From assembly GCA_020747065.1 (NCBI GenBank), contig JAGMVK010000009.1, forward strand, positions 496,001-560,000: a stretch of 64,000 nucleotides of DNA. Reading direction: 5' to 3'. Shown in pieces: positions 50,401 through 60,403 of this stretch (positions within the stretch are counted from its first letter, which is position 1; every line of letters begins with the position of its first letter). A program made the position numbers and the translations under genes. The notes below the pieces were generated by a model. It worked only from the letters and a program-made list of their open reading frames with translations. It ran no database searches and had not been told where the DNA came from. Source of the DNA: Cadophora sp. MPI-SDFR-AT-0126 (lineage: Eukaryota; Ascomycota; Leotiomycetes; Helotiales; Ploettnerulaceae).

Positions 50401-50812
50401 TCGTTCCCTGGCAGCTGCAACGGCGAGTTCGCACGCCGCTAGGATCCTACGAGATGGGATCCGCAAACTCAAAGATTGGGATGCGGGTGATTATTTCCAT
50501 TATCCGTGGTGTTTGTACCTTGCTACGCTCACCTGCTGGGCTTTCCAGATGTGCAGTAAGAGCGAGGAGAGTGGCGAGGCGATGGATTTAAGCGAGGATG
50601 AGGAGGACAGTGATTGGGATGCTAGAGCGGAGATGAATGCTCTGGTGAGTGCGATGACGCGCTCCAATCTGGAGGATTTATGGAAAGTTGCTGGTAAGTA
50701 TAGGACGGGTGACTTGCCGAGGGTTATGGCGAAGCATTTGGCGAGGGTTAGGTGGGCTGTTGTGCAGGAGGGGATGATTGTGTTGAAGGGGCTTGTGGGG
50801 AAGACGAGATGA
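47431..50812 (+). CDS. C2H2 zinc finger / fungal-specific transcription factor
   Basis: Eight exons are proposed: 47431-47623, 47797-48097, 48206-48366, 48458-48675, 48744-49489, 49564-49671, 49723-50039 and 50091-50812, giving 921 residues. Two C2H2 fingers sit at residues about 20-72: CTFGTC with HALNH, and CERC with HMSRH. The second is completed only by splicing exon 1 to exon 2, which confirms that intron. Residues about 73-310 are low in complexity, with an acidic, aromatic part that could activate transcription. From about 340 to the end the protein resembles the fungal-specific transcription factor domain (PF04082), including LPILQEYCDLYFKRFNVSYPLLH and LLLMSVLLLGATY. The type is a sequence-specific nuclear activator. 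Its position next to several oxidoreductase genes makes it a candidate pathway regulator of that cluster; this is inference. All splice phases agree. Confidence 0.9.
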
Positions 50813-50923
50813 GATGTCAGGATATGTGAGACGACTTTGACGAATATTTAATGCTCATTCTTAATATATGATTACCAGCACGGCTTTGGGTGTGTCTCAT
50901 ACCCTTTTCAACTGTTAAATCTC

Positions 50924-52666
50924 TTACAATCTACACTGCACTGCACCTTGCTCCTCCCTCGTCCAATGTTCCTCTACCTGTTATCACAAGTCAGCATCAA
51001 TGCCTTAAGATAAATCAACCCGAACTAGGGCAAAAATAAAAAAAAATAAAATTAAAAAAAAAAAACTCACATCCTTCAAAGCACAATATCCCAACAGCCT
51101 CGGCGCCAAATCCGGATCTCTCCACGCAAGCGCCTCCCCCTTCGGCGTTGGCACCATCCTCATCATCCGATCCCTCTCTTCCTGCTCCGGTCCATCATGC
51201 AAATGATACAAATACTGCTGTAGATTTCCCCTTTGCACTACCATTTCCGTGCGGGATTTGCGACACTCTTCGTAGATTTTGAGGGCATGGCGTTTCGAGG
51301 AGGAAGATTTGGAGGAGATGCGGGAGAGGCATTCGCCGAGGACGGCGCCGTCTTCGAGGGACATACCGGCGCTGAGAAATGTTAATTGGACGAGACTCTA
51401 CGGGAGGGGAATGGAGAGAAAAACTTCGCTTCAAGTAAGGAAGGAAGGAAAGCAAACGATTCTCACCCCGAAGCCAAATATGGCAGTGTAGCATGCACAG
51501 CATCACCCAACATCGTCCAGGCACCACTCTCATGACTCCAGCTCTCCATCGGCCCCCTAATACACAGCCTCCACTTATACACACTCTCACACAGCCCCAG
51601 CAGTTTCCCAATCCTCGGATCCCACCCCTCATACAACTTCCTCATCTCCACCACATTGCCCTCCAGCGTCGACGCCCCATCCGCAGGCATATCGTCCGGC
51701 ACAAGCAACACCATATTAAACAGCTTCCCGCCTTTCAACACATAGTTCACGGCGTGGGCGTGAGGTCCTAACCAGTAGTTTACCTGTGGATTCGTGACGA
51801 GCTCGGCGAGAGAGGGGTCTTTCAGCATGTCTGATGTGGAGAGCAGGAGTCTGTATGCGAGATCGCCTGTTGGGATTGGGGGATCCGGTTTCTTGAGCAG
51901 GAGCTCGCGTAATCGAGAGTTTATCCCGTCAGCTCCAACGACGAGATCACACCAGATCTGCTCTCCGCCATCAAGAACCACCGTCGCACCATCTCCATCT
52001 CTTTGACTCTCCGAGTCAACCTTCACGTCCACAACTCTCGCCTTACACCGCACTTCAGCACCGAGCTCCACGGCCCGCTCAAGTAAACACGAGTGTAAGT
52101 CTGCTCGGTGGAAATCCCAGTAGAATGTCCCTGGGTACTGGGAAGCGGATGATACGAAGTCGAGAGAGGAGATGGGAGTGCCTTTCCAGGAGAGCATGTT
52201 GACGCATTTTGGGCGGGTGGCGTATCGTGAGAGGGAGGAAAGCATGCCCCATTGTTGGAGGACGCGGCTGCTGTTGGGGAGGATTTGAATGCCTGCTCCG
52301 ACCTTAGGGTTGAGTGTGAGTTTTGGGACTCGAATTCGACTGAGAAGGAAGGGAGGAGAAGGCCAGGGGGGAGACATACTTCGGCGATTTCAGAAGCGGA
52401 TTCTAAGACGAGGACGGAGTGACCTGCGAGGAGAATTGAGATCGCTGCTCCGAGTCCTCCTAGACCTGCTCCGACTATTATGACCTAGGGATTTCAGAAC
52501 GAGGCACGCCACGTGAAAATTGCTGGCAGTTGGAAACAAAGGGTATTATTTCCAGATGACAGATGATACTAGTTGAGCTGAGCTTGGAAAGTTGACGTAC
52601 CTTCAACTTCGTATCCTCACCCCTCACTATTTTCTGTTTGGGAGTGATATAACCAGACTCCATCAT
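50924..52666 (-). CDS. FAD-dependent monooxygenase, salicylate hydroxylase-like
   Basis: Five exons read on the minus strand: 52666-52601, 52484-52380, 52302-51467, 51371-51071 and 50977-50924, giving 453 residues. It belongs to the group A flavoprotein aromatic hydroxylases, which use NAD(P)H and O2 to hydroxylate, sometimes decarboxylating, an aromatic ring. The Rossmann motif VIIVGAGLGGLG starts at residue 23, right after the first intron. The DLVVGADGINSRLR block is the DG motif and GDAVHATLPYLASGAGMSLEDG is the second FAD motif; both are intact. The last exon encodes only 17 residues and was chosen because it starts in phase after a GCTGAC branch site and reaches a stop. A short A/T-rich intron separates it. 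The gene is tail to tail with the transcription factor (111 bases apart) and divergent from the short-chain dehydrogenase. The exact substrate is unknown. Confidence 0.92.
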
Positions 52667-53375
52667 ATCAATATCCGAACGGAACGAAATATCTCAAACA
52701 AAAACAATCAGAAAGCCCCGCTAGCTTTTGGCAAATTTACGATAATAACAGCTCAGAAATCGCAAGATATCATGACCTTATTCCCAAGTGCATCATCCCA
52801 ATATCAAGAATAACAGAGCATTCAAGTCCATGTCATCACGAGTCCGACGTCGACAGCTCAGCATCCATGCAATTGGTTCCCCATGTTTCGGATACTCATC
52901 CCATGTTTTCGTATCTTTGGGCGTGAACTTAATCGATAAGTCGTTATCGTAGAACATGGATGGTCCTGCTTCCCTGGCTGATCTGCCATGCGGGCGTGAA
53001 GTGTAGTGTGTTGGTGTGAGACTCGGCATTTGCATGTGTGCAGAAGTGGAGGGAAGTGAGGAGGGGGAGGAGTGGGGGTGGGGTTGATAACAGAGCGGGG
53101 CTTTCTGCCGCTGCAGCTACTGGTGTAGAGTGGAATATGTTGATTGTTCTGCCTGATGGGGTAGTAATTACTTCTGGAAGGCAAAGTTGTAAGTTTTGGA
53201 GCCGACTATGATTTTGGTAGGTGTCAATAACGAGACGAAAATGGGATGGGTTGGTGCGCTGTCTTCTGTTGGCTTGGCCGTCTAAATTTCTTGGGTGACT
53301 TGAGAATCCTTTGGATAGTCTCAAGTAATTATACAGCATATCAATTGAAATAAATTGCTAGGTAGGAAGGAGATA
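52667..53375. promoter_or_regulatory. Divergent promoter between FAD monooxygenase and SDR
   Basis: The 709 bases between the two start codons face away in both directions and must hold both promoters. I identified no defined factor site. Co-regulation of the two genes is plausible but not shown. Confidence 0.5.
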
Positions 53376-54360
53376 ATGGACAGAGTAAGCGAGATTTCTC
53401 ATCCCATCTCATGACGTCCTATATGCTAACAAACTTCAGTTCTCACTCAAAGGCCGGACGGCCCTCATCACAGGAGGAGCACGAGGCTGTGGTCTTGCTT
53501 TCGCTGAAGGTCTGGCTGAAGCAGGAGCTGATGTAGCCATATTTGATGTCATCCCACCTGTCGAAGCATTCTTCGAAATCGAGAAGAAATTCGGAGTCAA
53601 AACCGCTCATTACCTGCAAGTAGCCCACACGTGACCATCTCTCCAGCATCCAACTGATTCCTTTGGTGCTCAGCGTCGACGTGAGCGACATGTCATCCCT
53701 CTCCAAAGGATTCTCGGACTTCTCCTCCGACTTCAATGGGAAACTCGACATCTGTGTCCCATGTGCAGGAATCAACCGGCATCTCTCATTCCTCGAGACC
53801 TCATTCGAGGAGCACCAGAAACTACTCGGTGTCAATGTCTTAGGCGTGTATCACACCGCGCAGCTAGCTGCCAAGCAAATGATCGCAAATGGGACGAAGA
53901 AGGGAAGTATCGTGCTTGTGGCGAGCATTGCGAGTTATATGGCGATCAGAAGCCAGCTGAGTAGTGCGTACTGTGGGACGAAGGGGGCGGTGAGAGCGAT
54001 GTGCCCTGGTATTGCGAAGGAGTTGGTGGAATATGTATTTACCCCTCTTCTTCCACAAGTTCGAGAATGTGTGCTTATACGAGTTTCAGGGTATCAGAGT
54101 AAATTCTATATCTCCGGGATATGTAAGAACCGAGATGACAGCTCCCGTGAGTAGACTTTGGCTGAAACTGAAGCTCAAGCTAACTTGATATGCGAACTTA
54201 GTTCCCCGATCTTCTGGAGAGCTGGAAGGACGAAATCATGAATGGGAGAGTAGCAACACCTGATGATATTCGGGGTGGTTGTGTCTTTCTGGCTAGCGAT
54301 GCCAGCTCATACATGACAGGACAAGACTTGTGTATTGATGGAGGGGTGACGAAATGGTAA
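53376..54360 (+). CDS. Short-chain dehydrogenase/reductase
   Basis: Five exons are proposed: 53376-53384, 53440-53615, 53674-54034, 54090-54146 and 54202-54360, giving 253 residues, normal for a classical SDR. The cofactor motif TGGARGCG starts at Thr14. The usual NNAG motif reads PCAG here. The catalytic YxxxK is Tyr161/Lys165, with the Ser in the VASIAS stretch just before it. The C-terminus ([20 protein letters not shown]) is typical of sugar-alcohol and sorbose-reductase-like members, but the substrate cannot be told. Exon 1 is only 9 nt (Met-Asp-Arg); it is chosen because no other in-phase ATG precedes the Rossmann fold and the intron has a GCTAAC branch site. Intron 2 (53616-53673) starts with GCAAGT rather than GT; the GC..AG choice is the only one that keeps phase. 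It is probably part of the local oxidoreductase cluster. Confidence 0.9.
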
Positions 54361-55195
54361 AACAGACGACACGCTCGAAATAGAAATCAAGAGATCTACA
54401 AACGCAGACAGTATTCCCTCAACACAGATGGATAACCAGTGATCGGTACATTTTTTGTTGCCTTTGAGTCGAAATCGGAAGTGTGCATTTCAAATCCAGC
54501 CACACGTAGTCATGTTTGCAGTTTGCGGCTACCGGCACGATGATGCGTGATTTGTTGGCCGAAGACTCCGATTTGAAATTGCAAAACTTTAAAACATTGA
54601 GAGCAGAGATGGGGGTGGACAGGTCTAATAAATCTTTGTTGACAAAGCTACACTTGTGCTGGTCATAGTTCAGAAGAATGCCGTTCAAAGGTTCAACTAA
54701 TCTCGCGAGTAACAACTTTGAGTCGCGACTTTCGTTTCGCTCGCTTGAAACGAGCATGAAAGACTTTGCCAAGTGTGCATCTTCAGCGTGACCTGTCTGC
54801 TGCAACTCTTTGTTTGGGCACACCCCTTGGCCCACGCCCACCACCCCCTATCTCCGTGCAGCCGCGACATTTTTGTCATCCCCCTGTCAAACGGCCCAAT
54901 CTCACGGCACGCATCTGTATCTAATCTAGACCCCATCCTTGAACATCGACTGATTTCTGTGAATCATGCCACTAACCCCTCCACTCTTACCTCCCTATCG
55001 CCTGATCTTGTCTGATCTACAGCAGTCTGAGCTGATCGAGCCTGTCGCGACCTTGCGACGACATCCTCATATGATGAAGAGGCGCCGAAGGATCATAATA
55101 AGTAACTTTCGAAGGCACTTCTGGGAGCGCAAGGTCGAAGATAAGAGTCGCACAGTCCGTAGCACGAAGAATATCGAAAGGAAGAAGAAGCAATA
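54361..55195. other. Intergenic between SDR and phenol hydroxylase-like gene
   Basis: An 835-base stretch with the 3' end of the SDR gene and the leader of the next gene. It contains the ATG-started frame described separately (54966-55196). No other gene is supported; a minus-strand frame at 54419-54844 has no recognisable features. Confidence 0.5.
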
Positions 55196-55196
55196 A
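54966..55196 (+). other. Upstream ORF overlapping the next start codon (TAATG)
   Basis: A 76-codon frame with its own ATG ends in TAA at 55194-55196, sharing its last base with the ATG of the phenol hydroxylase-like gene. The deduced peptide is hydrophobic and Pro-rich at the start and very basic at the end. If it lies in the transcript, it would force translation of the main frame by reinitiation or leaky scanning. The transcript start is unknown, so this may be chance. Confidence 0.35.
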
Positions 55197-57369
55197 TGTC
55201 GCCGGGAATGGATAACGAGGGTTTTCGTGACGAGCCAATGCAAAACGGTGTGGATTCCGCTTCGGAGTCAGGCGAGAATGACAGCCACGTGACGGTCATT
55301 GGCGCAGGACCAGCCGGCCTGATGTTGACGTGAGTTTTTGCAAGAAGATGGCCAAAAGGCCAAAATTGTAGAATTTTATTGACGAGTTTTGCTAGGTCAA
55401 ATTTGGTCCGGTATGGCATCAAGACAACAATTGTTGATGATCGGCCAGACAGGACGTCCACAGGTAGAGCTGATGGGCTTCAACCAAAGACAATTGAGAC
55501 CTTCAAGCAATTGGGCTTAGCAGGACCACTTTTGCAGAAAGGAGCAAGGATATACGATATCTGTTTCTGGGTATGTAAATGGCTGTCATTCACTCTTTCG
55601 ACGTGTACTCGCAAGACCATTCATGCTAATTAAAATCCCAGAATGGAACAGCAACTCAACCGCTGCGTCGGATAGGCCGTGAAATCCACTATCCGCCAGG
55701 AGTTGTAGATGTACAAGATCCTTTCATTCTCCTGGTACATCAGGGGATGGTAGAAGATATTTTCCTAGACGATTTGAAGATTCGTGGCGTTGATGTGATC
55801 CGAAGCACGACATTCTCGCGGTACCGGGAGACCCCAGCTGGTGTTGAGATTGAATGTACCGTTCCTGGTGACTCGGAAGATGTAAAACCTAAGTTATTCA
55901 CCTCGCAGTATATGGTGGGCTGCGATGGTGCGCACTCTAGAGTTCGAAAGTCGCTCCTCAATGCGACCTATGATGGTGAAAGGTCAAACTCAGCGTGGGG
56001 GGTTCTAGATGGTGAGCTCAAATACTCGGGTCGGATTTATGTGGTACTGACGTAGCCCAGGTGTGATCGATACCGATTTCCCAGATCTCTGGAGTAAAGC
56101 TGTGATAGCCTCCGAGACTGAGGGATCCATTCTGTGTATCCCTAGAGAGAAGAACATGACTCGTTTGTACATTGAGCTCCACCCTGGGTCAGCGCCGATG
56201 TCCTCGGAGGCTGCAACAGAAGATTTCGTGATGAAGAGAGCCAAGGCCATCATGGCTCCTTTCAAGCTTTCGTGGAAGTCTATTGGTAAGTTAACTTCTC
56301 CCAAGACAAGGGATCTCACTGATACCTTCAGAATGGTTCGGAATTTATAAAGTCGGACAAAGGGTTGCCAAGAAATTCTCCAGTGAATCTGAAAAAGTGT
56401 TCATAGCAGGAGACGTACGTCGCAATTTCTCGTTTCAATCACCATATTCTGACAATCTTCCAGGCAGCTCACTCCCACTCCCCCAAGGCTGCCCAAGGGA
56501 TGAACGTCAGCATGCACGACGCCTTCAACCTCTCTTGGAAACTCAACTTAGTAGTCCGTGGCCTTTCGCCCACAAGTCTCCTCTCAACATACGAGCAAGA
56601 GCGTCGCAAGATCGCTCAAGACCTAATCGATTTCGACTATAGCCACGCCACGGCCTTTGCAACAGGCGATTCTAAAGCCCTTGCCGAGAATTTCGCAAAG
56701 AATATCCGCTTCATATCTGGTGTCGGCGCGGAGTATTCCGAGAACGCACTCAACATGCCCGAAAAGGTACGGAGAGGAGCTCTCCAGCCAGGATGTCTGA
56801 TGGTACCGGCAAGACTGACGCGGTACATTGATGCCAATCCCGTGAACCTGCAACTTGAGATCCCCATGATTGGCCAATTCCGCCTATTCTTCTTCACAAA
56901 CAACATCAAAGTTGCATCACCTTTCCTCGAGACTGTATGCACGGAAGTATCGTCCTCCGGGACAGTCCTCGGTCGTGCGACCGCCGCCGCAAATGCGTCG
57001 TACAAAGCTCGTGGGCAGCCCGCCACGGACATGGACTCATTCATCCAGCCTCAGCGATACGTACCAGTCTCCAAACTGGTCACCTTCGCCATCGTAACGA
57101 CGATGCCTAAAGCACGCGTCGAGATCGCGGATCTGCCTCCGCTGCTACAGGACAGCAGGTGGACATTCTACCTGGACAATCTGATGCGTATGCCAACTGC
57201 GACAGAGAAGTGGGTTGGACCGCTGATGGAAGGTGAGGTTGCGATTGTGAATATCAGACCCGATGGGTATGTGGGTAGTATTGGGAGGTGGAACTCGCAT
57301 GAGCCGGAGTCGGGGATGGAAGCTGTGAGCTGGCTGGATAGCTATTATGGGCTGTTTCTGAAGGGTTGA
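55196..57369 (+). CDS. FAD-dependent monooxygenase, phenol 2-monooxygenase-like
   Basis: Six exons are proposed: 55196-55329, 55396-55570, 55642-56011, 56061-56285, 56332-56414 and 56464-57369, giving 630 residues, about the usual length of fungal phenol 2-monooxygenases. Such enzymes ortho-hydroxylate phenols to catechols with NADPH and O2. Features in order: a polar N-terminal tail, [13 protein letters not shown] (FAD Rossmann), [25 protein letters not shown] (DG motif), [20 protein letters not shown] (second FAD motif, interrupted by an intron after GD), and a C-terminal thioredoxin-like domain from about residue 430. All key FAD motifs are intact and every splice phase agrees. It lies in the same run of genes as a second flavin monooxygenase and an SDR, which suggests work on an aromatic compound. 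The true substrate could be a polyketide-derived phenol instead. Confidence 0.93.
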
Positions 57370-57775
57370 AGGCCTCGCATATGGCAATAGGTCGAGATCA
57401 ACACATACATTGGGTAAGCATACGACAGGGCGATTGAAGTCCAGGAGGAGCCGCGAACCGCCGATGCCGTTAAATGTCAGAACAGGAATGGAAGAGATGG
57501 GAAATCACGTCAGCACAAGCGGAACGAACTAAAGAAATCATTGGCATGGGAGGAGCACAACATCAGCGAGCGCATATTCTTCTCAGAGTTGTCTTTATTG
57601 TTCAATATACAGAACACATCTTTTCATCACTTCGTGGCGTATGGGTATTACTTTCTCTCCTCTCTCCATTTATCTTCTTTCTATCGCCTTCTGCTGTCTC
57701 CCCATTGTCTGCTCTCAAATTATCGTTATCATCTCCCCTACCCTACACTTCCCCTTCCACTTTCGCCCCTTCTAC
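57370..57775. other. Convergent intergenic region
   Basis: A 406-base stretch between the convergent phenol hydroxylase-like gene and a minus-strand hypothetical gene. It is pyrimidine-rich on the plus strand from about 57640. No gene is supported. Confidence 0.5.
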
Positions 57776-58432
57776 TCATGCCATTACTTCCCTTTTCCGT
57801 CCCTTCTCAACTCGGTACCCACCAATGACCCCAATTCTCTTCACTGCCCGCTCTCCTCCGATCACGCCGTACCTTGCTCTCGTGCCATAGTCTGGTTCTG
57901 AGCCGAGGAGGAGTTCGCTTAGATGCTTGGTAGCGAATTGTTTGTTATATTGGAATGAGAAATGGTAATTGGTGGGGGCGGTGGTCGTGTTGCGGTTGTT
58001 AGAAGAAGAGAAGCAGGAATAGGAGGAACATGAGTCGGTGAAGATCGGGCCAGTGGCAGTGGTAGCCTTGTCAACAGCAATCTTGGTCATGGCAGCAGAG
58101 AGCGGCGGTGGTGGTACCGCGGTAGCTTCGATTAGACCTGCTTGGCGTGCGATCTCGTCAAAGGAGACTCGTCGGATTGGCTTTGGAGAGAGGACCTCCT
58201 CGATGGCCGAGTTCTGTTTACTGTTATCAGTCCGAACAGTACTGTCAAAAAAAAAATTGACAGTACTTACGCTGGTAACGACGGGATTAGCTGTGGTGGC
58301 CGCGGATGGCAGAACGAATGTCATGGTTGTCATCATAGTGGCTCTTGCTATGGATGCGTAGTTGTGGTTGTTAGATGGGATAACGGGACAGATTTGGCCT
58401 CGTAGACTCTGTCCGGAGCTTCTAGTGTTCAT
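57776..58432 (-). CDS. Hypothetical protein with one in-frame intron
   Basis: I do not recognise this protein. The frame is open over 218 codons, but a GTAAGT..CAG intron of 57 nt (58270-58214, no in-frame stop) is likely, leaving 199 residues. The first third is Ser/Thr/Ala-rich. The middle, with SPKPIRRVSFDEIARQAGLI, has the even, charged composition of a real protein. The end is basic and Tyr/Gly-rich. No signal peptide, membrane segment or known domain is visible. The intron holds a perfect 11-bp hairpin that overlaps the 5' splice site. It is convergent with the phenol hydroxylase-like gene. It may be a lineage-specific gene; that it is coding at all is only moderately sure. Confidence 0.5.
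   Translation of the reverse strand: MNTRSSGQSLRGQICPVIPSNNHNYASIARATMMTTMTFVLPSAATTANPVVTSVSTVNFFFDSTVRTDNSKQNSAIEEVLSPKPIRRVSFDEIARQAGLIEATAVPPPPLSAAMTKIAVDKATTATGPIFTDSCSSYSCFSSSNNRNTTTAPTNYHFSFQYNKQFATKHLSELLLGSEPDYGTRARYGVIGGERAVKRIGVIGGYRVEKGRKREVMA
58238..58267. repeat. Perfect inverted repeat inside an intron
   Basis: Arms at 58238-58248 and 58257-58267 are perfect reverse complements (11 bp) around an eight-base A run. On the minus strand the stem covers part of the GTAAGT donor of the hypothetical gene at 57776-58432. Confidence 0.85.
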
Positions 58433-59345
58433 GAAAAAAACGGTCTGGAGGAAATATATACTTTTTCACATCGCGAGATGTGCGGCTGGGTTGAGCAAGT
58501 TGGGTTGCTATGAAGTTCGAGTGAATTTCTTCCGACTGGGCTGAGTTCACTTTCGAGTTAAGAGAGTCGCAATGCCAGATGAATCCCAACGTCTTGAACG
58601 ACTTCAAATTGGTTCATTCACTTTGTTCCTATTCTTTGGCTTCGCCAATGGTGTTTGTTGTTGTCAATCCAGATTTCTGCTATCGTTTGCTTTGTTCACT
58701 TTCTTCTCATCTCGCTTGCGAGCTTTCAACATCGCCCACTTCCTTCAACTTCATGATATATGGACGCGACGAAATCAAAAGTTATTATTCCAGCTCCCCA
58801 ATAATGAGCCCAGCACTTCTTTTTCAATCCATTGTCTGTCACACCAGACATCTTCACTTCTCCAACTTTCCCCTCCTTGAGCCTCACTCAGCTAATAAGT
58901 GCCACTCGTTTGGACATCAGAAATTCTGCCTTTTGAGATCAGACTTTGGACTTCGGGAGGGAAGTAATGGTCGGTTGTTGGCGGAGATTTTTCGGGACGT
59001 TGAAGGGACAGGAAGCGAGGAGTTGTGTAAGGCTCTGTGTATGACTATATCATCGATGGGAAATTGAATTAGACAGGAGAGGCGATGGAAAAGGGTCACG
59101 TGTCCTAGGAAATATCACTACATTCGGAGTGTGTGAAAAGACCTATTGGGGAGGCCGTGCCATTTTGCACTGTTGTTCGCCATGAGCTGCATATAAGCTG
59201 TCACGAAGGTTTAAAATGACGGCGGCATGCGAATAGGCGAGATGTGGATATTGGTAGTTTTTTGTTCAACCCAGCTCTACCCTCATCTCGAACCCTCTTT
59301 TGCTGGTAATCAAAATCGTTTAACATCGAAACGATTCATCATCCG
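58433..59345. other. Intergenic, no gene supported
   Basis: About 0.9 kb between two minus-strand genes. A plus-strand frame at 58579-59067 (162 codons) lacks recognisable features and overlaps other frames of similar quality. I do not accept it. Confidence 0.5.
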
Positions 59346-59918
59346 CTAGAAGATAAGACCACGCACAGCTAAACAAGTACACATAAGAGGCATAACAATC
59401 CTCCCTATATGCCACTTTTGCCACTGCTCCAGCAACCTCAGAACCTCCGCCCTAATTTCCCTATCCCTCCTCTTTCTCTCCTCTCCCTCACCCACCTCCT
59501 TCAACTCCCCTTCCATCTCCACCAACCGGTCATTCATTGGAAAAACAAAGACAACTTCATACCATGCTACCTGCGCCCCAAGCACTAACGCTGCACCAAA
59601 CCATTTCCACCTCCCACTGATCTCCTCATCTGGATGCGAATAGAGCAAATAGGTAAGCAGAGCAAGAGCCAGCCCTTTAACGCGACTACTCTCTTGCATG
59701 TATCTTGCCCCCAGTGTGATGAGCTGGTGGAATTGTCGGAGCATTATCATGGACGAATCGCTATTTTTCACAATGGGGATGCTGAATATGTACATCCCAT
59801 GCGCGGCACCTGCGAGTGCTGCGAGGTAAATTGTGTTGAAAGCAGCGAAGACTTTGATGAAAATCGGGTTGTAGATATTATCCATTATGGTAATGATGTG
59901 AAGCGAAATGATTGTCAA
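59346..59918 (-). CDS. DUF1772 membrane protein, anthrone-oxygenase-like
   Basis: This is a single-exon gene of 190 residues. Hydrophobic segments lie near residues 22-47, 82-92, 107-125 and 171-189, giving about four membrane spans. The block WYEVVFVFPMNDRL, followed by a charged loop and LLEQWQKWHIGRIVMPL, matches the DUF1772 family. Members in fungal polyketide clusters act as anthrone oxygenases, cofactor-free enzymes that oxidise anthrones to anthraquinones; others have unknown roles. The start may be the ATG at 59918, or residue 12 at 59885 (MDNIYNP), which is closer to the usual family start. An overlapping plus-strand frame at 59634-60011 is a shadow. It lies next to aromatic-hydroxylating flavoenzymes, which fits aromatic chemistry, but no polyketide synthase is in the window. 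Confidence 0.82.
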   Translation of the reverse strand: MTIISLHIITIMDNIYNPIFIKVFAAFNTIYLAALAGAAHGMYIFSIPIVKNSDSSMIMLRQFHQLITLGARYMQESSRVKGLALALLTYLLYSHPDEEISGRWKWFGAALVLGAQVAWYEVVFVFPMNDRLVEMEGELKEVGEGEERKRRDREIRAEVLRLLEQWQKWHIGRIVMPLMCTCLAVRGLIF

Positions 59919-60403
59919 TGTTATGATGATTTTTTCGTTATTTGTGACGTCCCATGTATGGTTGATAAAACCTTAGACGCGGAGGGGAAGGGGCTTTATT
60001 TACTCTGCTGATCCCGTCCCGCCAAGGCTCGGTTCGTTGGACTTGACTTCAACGACCTTAGTGTTCATTAAGCTCAGAGATCGGCTCTATCATCGTCATC
60101 GATCTCAACGAGACCAAAACATTATTGAGTGTGAAGCGGACTCCGCATATCTCTTCGATCTCCGATACAAATGGAATTCTGCATCACCTCTAGCTAAGAC
60201 TTTAGCATTCCGGGTTTTGTACCTCTTCAAAAACCGTTCGTGAATTTTGACATACATTAATGACGCTATTTTGAACCTTGGATTGGTGAACTACAGATGT
60301 TGTTGCATCTTACGGGTATATAAGAAGTAACCAAGAACCATCGAATTGATCAACAGATTAACTATTCACTGATACAGATACTTTACTCTTCGCCTCCAGC
60401 AAA
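59919..60403. promoter_or_regulatory. Divergent promoter between DUF1772 and NAD(P)-binding genes
   Basis: A 485-base stretch between divergent start codons. It must contain both promoters. A TATATAAG-like sequence near 60318-60325 could be a TATA element for the plus-strand gene, 80-90 bases before its ATG. Confidence 0.45.

Noticed and set aside
58579..59067. Plus-strand frame of 162 codons between the hypothetical and DUF1772 genes
   Set aside because: Two overlapping frames with nearby ATGs are equally long and neither shows a domain, so coding cannot be supported.
59634..60011. Plus-strand frame of 125 codons opposite the DUF1772 gene
   Set aside because: The minus strand encodes recognisable DUF1772 motifs and membrane spans, so this is a shadow.
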